Assembly: GCA_030512295.1 (NCBI GenBank) | Contig: JAULSR010000001.1 | Location: 4,487,001 to 4,551,000, forward strand | Direction: 5' to 3' | From: Bombardia bombarda | Lineage: Eukaryota; Ascomycota; Sordariomycetes; Sordariales; Lasiosphaeriaceae | DNA length: 64,000 nucleotides | Notes under the pieces: model-generated | What the model was told of the DNA's origin: nothing | Database searches by the model: none | Seen by the model: the letters and a program-made list of their open reading frames with translations, nothing else | Part shown: one piece after another, positions 33,625 through 42,795 of the stretch | How the letters are laid out: every line of letters begins with the position of its first letter | Numbering within the stretch: the stretch's first letter is position 1 | Position numbers and translations under genes: made by a program

Positions 33625-34544
33625 GAGGGGGGTGTGGCGTGTCATGGTTACTGATGAGTGGTGTATTGTTTGTTTGATGTTTGGTGTAGTTGTATGGTGT
33701 GTTCACTGTAATGTTGACTGTGTAGATGATGTTTGTATTTTCATTCTCGAGAGACTGGAACTACAGGCGGGGATGGGAAGGGTATATATGCATCCTCGCT
33801 GATTTTTCCATCTTGCTTCTCCTCCTTCATTATCCCGAGACGTCACACACAAACACACACATGTGCAGAACTGTAGATCCCAAGACCCTGAACGGGATAT
33901 TCTCCGTCTAGAATAGTCCAGGTAATACCATGATGCCATTGAACAAAAGGAGGGGGCTGATGACGCCCGTGTCCAACCTGATGATTGGACAATGAAGTCT
34001 CTACCGTCCACACGTGTGGCTGTATAGGATTCCCTGGTGGTGTGCCTCGTGGTCAGGAAAACCTGCTTAGTGTTGTTCCTGGGAGTTGGTTTTCTGACGT
34101 TGCTTGGGATCATCCTGGCCATGGTGTTCATGATGGACCCTGCGGGCACTAATTGGGGGTGACGTGCTGGTGCTACGTCAGTGGCCGCGCATGTCGACCA
34201 TTTGATTCGCTGGAGGACTGGCCAAGCTCTTTTAGGGGTCCTTGAGCGTACGGCAGGGTCCAATGTGGGGCTTTCGAGCTGTCAAACGTCGCCAAAGGCG
34301 GCACACTGCAAATGATGTCATTTTCTGTGGCTGTCTGGAAGTGGGAACCAATTTATTATTATTACGGGCGCGAGGACAGCAACATCCGAGATTTGCGAGG
34401 TTGATGAGTGATTTCGCATCAATGTGCTTGTGGATGATGTTCATTAATAACAAAGGTTGCTTCTTCTTCCTCACATCCCGAGAGCAAATGCTCCCAAGAT
34501 TGCAATGAAAAGAGTGGTTGCCAGGCACAAAAGAATGATGCCCT
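33625..34544. other. intergenic region, promoter of small protein and 3' flank of U2
   Basis: 920 nt; includes TATATATG near 33783 and several short frames without family resemblance. Confidence 0.4.
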
Positions 34545-34733
34545 TCGCGTCGCCTGGAGGCAGTGTGATACCAGGGACACTGTGGAAGACGACCATGGGC
34601 AAGCCCAGAGGGAAGTCGACCGAGTGATAAAAATTGTTTTAATCATAATTCTATCTCGTAAGATAGTTTCAAAGATTAAATTGAAAAGAACAGATACTAC
34701 ACTTGATCTAAGCCAAAAGGCAAAGAGAGCTAA
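34545..34733 (-). ncRNA. U2: U2 spliceosomal snRNA
   Basis: The minus strand reads, from about 34733, CTCTCTTTGCCTTTTGGCTT then AGATCAAGTGTAGTATCTGT and TCTTTTCAATTTAATC. These are the near-universal U2 5' domain, including the branch-site recognition GUAGUA within AAGUGUAGUAUCUGUUC. Downstream there is a perfect hairpin CTATCT-TACG-AGATAG (stem IIa/IIb region), a Sm-like site AATTTTTAT, a GGGC-TT-GCCC hairpin (stem III) and a terminal stem with CCCTGGTATCACACTGCCTC followed by CAGG (stem-loop IV). Length is about 189 nt, typical of fungal U2. The 5' end is estimated to within a few bases and the 3' end to within about ten. The RNA pairs with intron branch points in the spliceosome. Confidence 0.95.
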
Positions 34734-34780
34734 AGAAAAAAAGAAGAAAAGAATCAAAAATTTGGGCGGGTGAGGATTAC

Positions 34781-34786
34781 TTTATA
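34781..34786 (-). promoter_or_regulatory. possible TATA element of U2 gene
   Basis: TATAAA on the minus strand, about 48 nt upstream of the estimated U2 5' end. The distance is somewhat longer than the usual 30, so the assignment is tentative. Confidence 0.3.
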
Positions 34787-35019
34787 GGTTTCAAGCTGGT
34801 CTGTGCGCGCCTGCAATTTTTTGGGTGGGGCAGACGGCCACCTGCAATTTTTTGTCTTGGCGCCCGAGCAGCTCGGGCCAGGGCGTATCGACCAACCCGG
34901 TTCATTTCTCAGATTGGGAGCCTATCTGCACTCTGGAACAGAGCACTGCTAACGATGGCCGACTGACTGCTTGTGTCATTGACCGATACCAGTACAGCGG
35001 CTGCCTCAGATATGGATGA

Positions 35020-35930
35020 TTATACAACAGCAGCAAGATTCTTCTTGATGACTACTAAGTCATGTTCCGAAAAGCCTAAGACACCCGTGACGTAGCCTTC
35101 AAAGCCGCCATACTCCCTGTCAACCGCCTCGACAAAAGCGTCCCACGACGACGCCCTCAAATTGATCAAGTTCATGAACCCAGGCGTCTCCAGACTCTCG
35201 GCGCCGGCCCCCTCATGGCAAACGCAACGAGCTGCTCGCGCGCCGGCTCGGTGCCAATCCTCGATAGCATAAAGTCCAGCTTGATGTCCTCAGGCTTTGC
35301 CCCCGCGAGCGTCATGAGCAAGCCCGCCACCACTCCCGTGCGGTCTCGGCCGGCTATATCCGTAACGTAACGTAGTCATTCATCAGCAACCATCAAACCC
35401 ACCATGAAAAAAGAAAGACTCACCAGTACAATGAAACAAAAAACCCTCCCCCACCCCATCCCGAACATGCTCCAAAACCCCCTTCACACTCCCCCCATAG
35501 TCCCTCATCACATCCATATACATGCCCACATACCCCTTCTCCCCCCGCCCTCCACAAAATCCTCCAGCCTCACCATCGCATCCACCTCCCCGGACCGCAC
35601 CCACACGTTCTCCACCCTTTCCACCGCCGGGTCCGGCTGCGCCTCCCGCTCCCTCACCGACCTCAGGTCAAAGATCTTTTTGACGCCCAGCTTCTCCCGC
35701 AGCACTTTCTTGCCCTCCTCGCCGAGGCCCGTCAGCATGCCCGAGCGGTACGCGAGGCCAGGGCGCAGGGCACTCGAGACCAGACCGAGATCTCGCGTGT
35801 TAAAGGTCCCCGGGACGTAGGTGAAGGGCGCTGTTCGCAGCGCGGCGTAGACTTGTTCCTTGGGGAGCGGCTGCGACACGTCGGTCTCGCTGAGGTGGCG
35901 GAGGAGGTCTGTTGTTGTTGCCGACGACAT
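35020..35930 (-). CDS. protein tyrosine/serine phosphatase (Y_phosphatase3) with two one-base frame breaks
   Basis: Exon 1 is 35424-35930 and exon 2 is 35020-35353 (GTGAGT...ATATAG). It starts MSSATTTDLLRHLSETDVSQ; FTYVPGTFNTRDLGLVSSAL and LRPGLAYRSGMLTGLGEEGK are the N-terminal signature of the fungal tyrosine/serine phosphatase family. The active site is reconstituted across the intron as FHCT|AGRDRTGV (HC-x5-R). LSRIGTEPAREQLVAFAMRG, NLINLRASSWDAFVEAVDRE and YGGFEGYVTGVLGFSEHDLV complete the family. Two frame changes are needed, one at the G run 35541-35546 (before EKGYVGMYMDV) and one at the G run 35208-35212 (before AGAESLETPGF). Adding one base to each run makes 843 coding nt, 280 aa, with all family blocks in order. 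I consider the gene intact and the breaks base-calling errors; a young pseudogene is the alternative. Confidence 0.8.
35208..35212. other. homopolymer at frame break 2 of phosphatase gene
   Basis: Five C on plus strand; six restores EQLVAFAMRG to AGAESLETPG. Confidence 0.6.
35541..35546. other. homopolymer at frame break 1 of phosphatase gene
   Basis: Six C on plus strand; seven restores RLEDFVEGG to EKGYVGMYMDV. Confidence 0.6.
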
Positions 35931-36544
35931 CTTGGTCCTCTTCTCGTAGTTATTGGTGATTGAACAAGAAAATTGAAATATTGTGAATCGAGCGAGGAAG
36001 GGAGGTCACTCGTGCGTGTTACTGTTCAAGTCAACCTCTTTTCTGCGTCGTGCATCGTGAAGTGGGTCACAGCTCTCTCCCCCGCGAACCCCGCTCGGAG
36101 GTCGTGTTGTGCCTGCCTAGTCTCGGTGAGACGGCGATCTTTCAAGCATGCCCGTGGGCGGTTGCCTGGTTGGACACTTGATGCATGAATGGCAAGGGCT
36201 GACGAAAAGGCAACAGTCAGTGTAATCTGTGTCGGGTAGGCGCAAGCCATTATCACAATGAACCCTAACCCTCCGTGATAAATGGGGAAGATGGATGAGG
36301 AAAGGGGCAATATCATCAGGAGCCCTCCTTCTGTTGAAATTTTACTTATGATTACAATAAGCAAACGGCATTGCAGACAGAATCAAAACCAAGCAAGACA
36401 TCACGGAACCCCCCCAAACTGGTAAAAAGAAAGAATAAGACTATAACAAATAATTATCCTACTTTATAGGTTTTGTGTTGGGCGACATCTAGGAGCGTAT
36501 TCCAAGTCATGACAGCAACCACCCCGAGAACTCTATAACACCCT
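35931..36544. other. intergenic between phosphatase and MFS gene
   Basis: Promoter side of the phosphatase and 3' flank of the MFS gene. It contains CCCTAACCCT at 36263-36272. No gene seen. Confidence 0.4.
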
Positions 36545-39500
36545 TTATCCCCGTCGATACTCCTTTGCTGCCCTCCCATCATCCGAAATTTCACCGTGGT
36601 CAGGAAGCCTAGAGTATAGCGGCCCTCCCCCCACATGATCACTCTCCGAACTCACAAGGTCATCAAGCTCGTGTACTTCATTCTCCTCCACAAGCGCTGG
36701 CCCCATAGGATTATCACGCTCAGAAAGTGCGTCGCGGCCCCGCCGTGATCTGCCTTGGTCTGGAAACGATACTACCGGGATTGCTGTCCTCACTCGGTCA
36801 AGCTCCAAGTTCCCTGGGCTTGATCTGATTGACGCGTCTCCCCTGGTTCCTGATGGGCCTGGACTGGAGCTGCGATAGCGTCGTGACGGCGCGTTACGAT
36901 TACTTCTCCGGCTGCTGACTCTCCGGACGAGCTCTGTTGTCATAGCCCCGATCCTGGTTGCCTCTTCTCCGACTGCTTCCGCCGCTGATTCCAGGGCGGC
37001 ACGGTTGAGATGTAGAGCCATCTCGTCAATCAACCGATTCTTCTTGCGGATTTCTGTCCATCGAGTCATGGCACCTAGTTCAAGGATGTTCACCCGGCGC
37101 GTCTTGTCCGACGGATTACCAATGAGGATGGGCCGCCAAATATCTTCATCCGTCATGGTGTTTTGGTTGGATGGCGTCCTGGGCTCGCTTGCCCGGCGGG
37201 CAATACTTTGTCTGCGAAACTCAGTCCACTTCTCCATCTCCAATGACTTGGAGATGGGTATGATTTGGACCTCCTTAAACCTTACAAGAACAGCAAGTAA
37301 AAGGAGCGTTAGAATCAACAATATTCCCGCAACAACTCCGGTTGCAACTCGCTGTCCCAGATGCCGTTGGGCAACTCCACCGACTCCTGTTGCCACTGCC
37401 GCCAAAATAAAGCCGATTGTATGGCAAATGGCAAATCCAGCCGTTACTCGCGGGAATGACGAGTAGTTTGTGCGCTTGGACGGGTTGACTGAAGATGATC
37501 CACGAGGTCGTCCCGTCATGCTCGGCTGGAGATCAGAAGTGTCAAATGTTTCCATGATGAACCCATTGCACTCCGAGATGGCAAGTCCAGAGAGAAACCC
37601 GATCAGTGCAGCGAGAAAGGTAGGCACAGCAACCGGGACATCCGGCCCTCCAGAAGCAACAGTATAGGCAATCCCAACAAGAGGAAGGAAAACGCAGAAG
37701 ATGACACGTCGTAGGAGATGAGACGTCCAAGTGACCCTCCTGCCAACTAGCGTATTAGCGCTTGTTAGCTGCTCACGTCTGCCCCGAGAGAAAAGGTTGG
37801 CCTTCTGGAAAGGAACCGCCACCAAAGCCCCTATCGAAACAAAACAGACGCAAAGCCCAACAAGAGGCGACTTGAGCCTATAATATTTGGACGTGAGGGA
37901 GCCCAAAAGTACAATAACCAGTACAATCTGCGCATATATCCAGCCAACATAGAGTGCCATGACTATGAATCCGGGTTGGCGAAGCATCTCCAGTGACAGC
38001 AGAATTCCGTGATACACTTCTTGTCCCCACCACGTCGGTCCATCCTTGACGCGATGCATTTTGACCTCACCCCGAGCAACTCTCCGGGAGATTTGATTGC
38101 CGTTCCTGACCTCGGCCACAGATCTCCTGAACGGCGAGCGTCGGACCTCTGGCATGACAACGTTCAAGAGGAGAACCAACGCAATCAGAATGATACTGAC
38201 GTAGAAACCCCACGAGGGGTTAAGTGAGTTAATAATGGCTGCTCCGATCAGGAAGCCGACGCCCAGAGACCCCACGTAGCACCACGTCCATATTCCCAAC
38301 CAGACGCCCATGCCACCACCATGTCTTCGTACGTCAAACTTGTCGACTATCTCTTGATGAGGGTTCCCGCTCACAAGGGACGCCCCAAAAAGGTCTGTCA
38401 GCATCGAGTGGAAGTTCATGCTCGCAAAACCAAGTGTAAGACCCATAAAGGCGCGGGAACTAAGGAGAGCCCATCTCCATGTACTGACATAAGGCGATCT
38501 TATTGCGCTGACACATATAGCTTGGGGAAAGAGGAGCGGCATGGCAATGATTAGGCTCGACAGTATGTATGGCTTTCGTCCATGAAGAAGCGGGAGTGGC
38601 CAGAAAAAGAAGGTCGGAATGGCTAGGCCAAGGTAAAAGAACACATTTCCAAGAATGGCGTAGTGCTGGAGATCTGCAATCCAGTACTGTATCGACGGTA
38701 CTAGTCCGGCATAGATGCCTATGAGCATACCAATCATTGCTGTGCTCAGGCAGGCGATCGTAGCCACAAATCGCTTTCGGACTGTGGACCAGTCTCGGGC
38801 CACTGGATGTCGTTGGTAAGCTCGAGATAGGCTGAAGCCCTGTCCTTGGTATCCGCGTATGCTGACATGGGATCTCCCGCGAAGGTTGATTCGCATGCTC
38901 CCTTGTCTCCTATTGACAGTGTCTTCTCTTTGTAGGCCATCGGAATTGTTTTGAAGTCGACTCTCATCTTGATCGCCGGCGCCATCATTGACTCGCCGAT
39001 GACGGAGGTCGGTTGACCAGTCGACATCTTCGTCATTGGCGCCGTCAAAGCTCCAAGAACCAGAGTTCCGAATATTTGACTCATGCAACCAGTTGCTAAG
39101 AAAAATAGGTCTGTCTTCCTTCATATACCGGGCATCGTCTGCAGCAGCACCATCGGTATTGGGAGGGAGAAAGCCGGTACGATGGTTCGCTCGCAGCATG
39201 CTACAACTGCCACAACTCCGTATCTTTCTCGCAAGATTCACCCTGGGCAGGCAGCCCATAATTGGGGAAGGCGGAGCTCTTGAAAAATCTTGTTCGTCTT
39301 GCTCAAGAAGTTCTTGGGATGATCTATCTCTGTTGGCCTGACGGCTTGGAGGCAAAATTGACCCTAGCTGCTCCTGAACGCGATCCCGTTGACGGCCGCG
39401 CGGCAACCCAGGACCCGAATCAATCTTGGATTTGAAGAGACTCGATGTTCTTTTCGGGATGCTAACCGCGACATTCCTATTGTGCATTCCTGGAACTGAT

Positions 39501-40117
39501 CGGTAGTGTTTAGGGATGCGTTTGATGGGTAGTTTGCTAGTAGCGGTATCCGTCATGTCTGCAACATTGACCATCCGCTCGTCTGCATGAATAGGATTAA
39601 GTTGCTCATGTATGCTCAAATGCTCTGCACTAGGTATGATATCGTGTACGCTGGGCGGAGGCCATGAAGCGTCACGATGTCTGACATCGATAAGTTGGGA
39701 ATCTTCTGCGCGTTGATGATGGTCTTCTCGGTCGACAACCTCATTTGCTAGCACGAGCGCTGCATTCAGAAGATTCTCGAGATCCTTGACAGTTGTCTGC
39801 ATTTTTCTGTCAAGCGAAGTTGTCATTGTCGGATTTCGAGTCAAATCTCGAGAAATGGCCGAGTCTCTTTGGGAGACAGCCGGGTTCGCAACTTGGACGT
39901 CACTCGAGAAGGCAACCTGTGCGTGTTTCTTCTCCGGCAGCTCTGTCAATCTAGTTTTGTACGTCTCAGAAGGCTTGATTAACTCGCGAAACCAACTGGC
40001 TGTCCGCTTGAAATCTAGCTTACTGGATAGCGATAGTCCGCTAGAGCGGGAGTCGGTCCTCGGAGATCCCGAGTCGGGTTTAGATGCTTGCTTCGAAACA
40101 TTTTGTCGGTCTTCCAT
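36545..40117 (-). CDS. MFS transporter with very long disordered N-terminus
   Basis: From the first ATG (40117) the protein is 1190 aa. The frame is open further upstream to 40288, where it meets a TAG (see the neighbouring entry). Residues 1 to about 440 are hydrophilic, Ser/Arg-rich and predicted disordered. About 445 to 945 carry about twelve membrane segments in the MFS arrangement (ATIACLSTAMIGMLIGIYAG, FFYLGLAIPTFFFWPLPLLH then GRKPYILSSLIIAMPLLFPQ, RAFMGLTLGFASMNF, GVWLGIWTWCYVGSLGVGFL). The cytoplasmic GRKP motif between TM2 and TM3 is the MFS loop signature. A long central loop separates the halves (MPEVRRSPFRRSVAEVRNGN). The C-terminal 245 residues are again polar and Arg/Ser-rich, ending DHGEISDDGRAAKEYRRG. 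The subfamily resembles fungal drug:H+/polyamine-type carriers; the substrate is unknown. No introns are needed across 3.5 kb. Confidence 0.85.
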   Translation of the reverse strand: MEDRQNVSKQASKPDSGSPRTDSRSSGLSLSSKLDFKRTASWFRELIKPSETYKTRLTELPEKKHAQVAFSSDVQVANPAVSQRDSAISRDLTRNPTMTTSLDRKMQTTVKDLENLLNAALVLANEVVDREDHHQRAEDSQLIDVRHRDASWPPPSVHDIIPSAEHLSIHEQLNPIHADERMVNVADMTDTATSKLPIKRIPKHYRSVPGMHNRNVAVSIPKRTSSLFKSKIDSGPGLPRGRQRDRVQEQLGSILPPSRQANRDRSSQELLEQDEQDFSRAPPSPIMGCLPRVNLARKIRSCGSCSMLRANHRTGFLPPNTDGAAADDARYMKEDRPIFLSNWLHESNIRNSGSWSFDGANDEDVDWSTDLRHRRVNDGAGDQDESRLQNNSDGLQREDTVNRRQGSMRINLRGRSHVSIRGYQGQGFSLSRAYQRHPVARDWSTVRKRFVATIACLSTAMIGMLIGIYAGLVPSIQYWIADLQHYAILGNVFFYLGLAIPTFFFWPLPLLHGRKPYILSSLIIAMPLLFPQAICVSAIRSPYVSTWRWALLSSRAFMGLTLGFASMNFHSMLTDLFGASLVSGNPHQEIVDKFDVRRHGGGMGVWLGIWTWCYVGSLGVGFLIGAAIINSLNPSWGFYVSIILIALVLLLNVVMPEVRRSPFRRSVAEVRNGNQISRRVARGEVKMHRVKDGPTWWGQEVYHGILLSLEMLRQPGFIVMALYVGWIYAQIVLVIVLLGSLTSKYYRLKSPLVGLCVCFVSIGALVAVPFQKANLFSRGRREQLTSANTLVGRRVTWTSHLLRRVIFCVFLPLVGIAYTVASGGPDVPVAVPTFLAALIGFLSGLAISECNGFIMETFDTSDLQPSMTGRPRGSSSVNPSKRTNYSSFPRVTAGFAICHTIGFILAAVATGVGGVAQRHLGQRVATGVVAGILLILTLLLLAVLVRFKEVQIIPISKSLEMEKWTEFRRQSIARRASEPRTPSNQNTMTDEDIWRPILIGNPSDKTRRVNILELGAMTRWTEIRKKNRLIDEMALHLNRAALESAAEAVGEEATRIGAMTTELVRRVSSRRSNRNAPSRRYRSSSPGPSGTRGDASIRSSPGNLELDRVRTAIPVVSFPDQGRSRRGRDALSERDNPMGPALVEENEVHELDDLVSSESDHVGGGPLYSRLPDHGEISDDGRAAKEYRRG

Positions 40118-40288
40118 TTGGATTCCATGTGTGATACTTTGTGAGCGCTCACGGTCAAAACTCTTCGCTGAAGTACGCGATCGTCGTGGCGACACTCCAG
40201 GGGAAGTAGTCCTTCGCTTTGCGCTCTCGTGGAGTGACTCCCAGTATGCAACCAGGTCAGATGCGGACCTTGAATGCGTTTTTGCTTC

Positions 40289-41785
40289 CTATATTCCACC
40301 GTATTCTGAGAGGGAGAGTCTGAGGTCATCATCTCCACCGTGAGATCGCATCTTTGATGTTGAAACATTACCCAAGTGCTGTGAGTTAAGGCGACCAGGA
40401 TATAACCGAGAGCTCGCTTCTGAGAATTGGGTTCCACGCTTCCAATACTGGGGATCACTGAAATCGGTTGCGGTAAGATTTCGCCCGTGATTCAGGCCAA
40501 TGGGACTTGAGGCCGAATGTTTGACTGTCGAACCTCGGTTGCGAGTTTGGGGGCTCTTCACCAATCCCCTAGATGGTGATGATGCCTCAGGTATTGCCTC
40601 CCATGTCTTGGAGCCGGTCCGAGCTGGGCAATCGTGGGTTCTGGAATGAGACAAAGTAGGAGTACCAGTGGCTGATCTGGAGTACCGAAACGACCCCTTT
40701 TCATGCTGAGCTTGAGAGCCAGTTTCAGAGGGTTCCTCTCGATCGTAAATGACCGTATCTTCAATAACATGAGCTGTTTGGCTCCCTGGCAATCCGCGCC
40801 CTGTGCCAACCGGCATGTCTCCCTTGGCTCCGTTTTGTTCAACCAGGGGAGGAAGTTTATCCGGGACCTTGTACGAAGCTCCCACAAGTCCCTCTGGGTA
40901 TTTGAAGGGCGGAAGCTGAACCAATTGGCCAACCTTGGACACCCCATGATGCCCCTGGTGAAGAATGTCAGTGAAAAGAGGCACACCAATTGCCGGCCGA
41001 ACTTTGACAGCCGAGCTATGTCCATGATGTCGATGAACCGAGACATCGACAAGCTCCTCGCAGATATCTCCTCCCGTTAGCGCACGATACATGCGGCCAA
41101 TAATTGGCTCTTCGTCTTCGGAATCATTCTCCTTGTCGTCGAACGGGAGAAGATGCCATGGTTTGTCGGATAGCTGGATTGGAGCATCCGAGGTATCGTC
41201 AGCGCCCGAGTCGCAAAAGTCGGCCCCCTTCAAGAGGCCAGGGTGATGGAACTTGGCATGCGACTCTGCGCTGTGCATTTCAGGGTCAATGCAAACTAGC
41301 TTCTGGATGCGTTTCTGTACAGGGCTGGGCGAGCTCAGACGGCACTCAGCGCTTGAAGGTGACTTTGCTTTCGGGAATGCATCAAGAGGACTGACATTGG
41401 ACTCCAGGCTGGGAGTCCATCTTGTTGGCGTGACCGAAGCAGGCTCTTGAGCATGAACCGGTTTTCTCGTAATGCGATTCAGGTTGTTTATCAAGTTGTT
41501 TACTGGGCTCGGACTTTTGGGAACATCGACCAGAATCGATAGCATAGGGAAGCTTTTGTCAACTTCAGGAGCATGTCGAGCCGAAAAGTTGCGTAATGCT
41601 TGTCGATAGGCTTCATTTCCCGTCGGGACGGTGGGAGAGGGGCTTTTGTTATCCGTGCTCGACCCTAGCGTAGAATCGCGCACAGGACAGCAAACAGTAG
41701 TGCTGGATAGGTCATCTGCAGGAGGTGCTGTTTCCAAGAGGACTTCTGGAATCTTCACCTTTTCGGCAGGCTGGTTGGCATTCAT
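40289..41785 (-). CDS. disordered reading frame upstream of, and in phase with, the MFS gene
   Basis: From Met 41785 (MNANQPAEKVKIPEVLLETA) the frame encodes 498 aa and ends EYGGI-TAG at 40289-40291. It is Ser/Pro/His-rich and disordered, with no family recognised. Blocks such as FPMLSILVDVPKSPSPVNNL and RMYRALTGGDICEELVDVS look like constrained short segments. The next 31 codons after the TAG are open in the same frame (EAKTHSRSASDLVAYWESLH...) and run directly into the MFS protein. The two frames may therefore be one gene of about 1,700 aa interrupted by a single nonsense codon (for example CAG to TAG), or be joined by a short 3n intron. Otherwise this is an independent gene with only about 170 nt to its neighbour's first ATG. 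Confidence 0.6.
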   Translation of the reverse strand: MNANQPAEKVKIPEVLLETAPPADDLSSTTVCCPVRDSTLGSSTDNKSPSPTVPTGNEAYRQALRNFSARHAPEVDKSFPMLSILVDVPKSPSPVNNLINNLNRITRKPVHAQEPASVTPTRWTPSLESNVSPLDAFPKAKSPSSAECRLSSPSPVQKRIQKLVCIDPEMHSAESHAKFHHPGLLKGADFCDSGADDTSDAPIQLSDKPWHLLPFDDKENDSEDEEPIIGRMYRALTGGDICEELVDVSVHRHHGHSSAVKVRPAIGVPLFTDILHQGHHGVSKVGQLVQLPPFKYPEGLVGASYKVPDKLPPLVEQNGAKGDMPVGTGRGLPGSQTAHVIEDTVIYDREEPSETGSQAQHEKGSFRYSRSATGTPTLSHSRTHDCPARTGSKTWEAIPEASSPSRGLVKSPQTRNRGSTVKHSASSPIGLNHGRNLTATDFSDPQYWKRGTQFSEASSRLYPGRLNSQHLGNVSTSKMRSHGGDDDLRLSLSEYGGI

Positions 41786-42795
41786 GTTGGGGCGGGAGAC
41801 GATGGATCGGCCAAGAGATGCTGGTTGGATGTAATGTTTGTTATCGTAAGGAGCTTGATTGAACAACGGCGCGGGCTGTTATCTCAGATGGTGGACCACT
41901 ACCAGCGGAATTAGGGAGAGAATCGTGCGTAAAGCTGGAGCAGACCAAGAATGGTCCTCAATGGCCCTCTAGAAGAAGGAAACAAATACAATTGCTAGGA
42001 AAGCGGCGTGAAAATAATAAGGTCATGAATTGGTGAGAGAAACGCCGGCCAGGGTCTCGGTCGGGTAGAACGAGTATACTTAGGATACGAATGAATGGAA
42101 AGGATGCCGTTAACAGACTTCTGGAGGAGAGTGTTGTTTGTAAGGTGATGGCGGTAGAAGCCAAGAGAAGGAAATGACCCACTGGACTGCCACTTGAAAC
42201 GGATTACGCCGGTGGGCAAAGATGGAAAGAGCGTTGCAGCCGCTATCTCAAATTGGGTATCTGGGTTCAACAAAATCTGGCAATACAGATGGTGGGAGTT
42301 ATACCTAGATGGAAGGAGCAGCCCGTGTCTTTAAACCTCCAGATCAGGTACGTACCTTAGCCAAAGTAGGTAGGGTAGGTATAATAGAATCCATGTGTTG
42401 ACTCCTACACCGGATGCCGACAAACGTAGAGTAAAGCCAGCCCATGACAGATGTCATCTTCCGGTGAGCCCTACGGATGAATGACATCCCAGGCAGCAAT
42501 GACAAACGTGGGTATTTCCCAGCCATAATGGCCTTTCTCTCTACAATCCGATAATCCCAAAATAATCTCCCCCTCGGACCAGATGCTGGCCCTGTTAATG
42601 GCTAACCAGAGACGCCATAAACCTGCACCGTGCATGGTAAATGGCATATGCCGTTGCCGACACCTTCATGCACGCCGCGTCACCACCGACGAATCCAGAG
42701 TGCCGTGGTGCCTCCTGCCTCGTGATAACGATGGATCCGCATTGACGCTTCCATTCCATAGTAGACAAATGCGTATCTATCTGTGTGTTCGCTCA
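41786..42795. other. intergenic, 5' region of disordered/MFS locus and 3' flank of IMP3
   Basis: 1.0 kb; short frames only. A TAGG-rich patch lies at 42366-42378. No RNA gene or domain recognised. Confidence 0.4.

Noticed and set aside
36263..36272. CCCTAACCCT, telomere-repeat-like
   Set aside because: Fewer than two full units; a chance match in an intergenic region, not an interstitial telomere.
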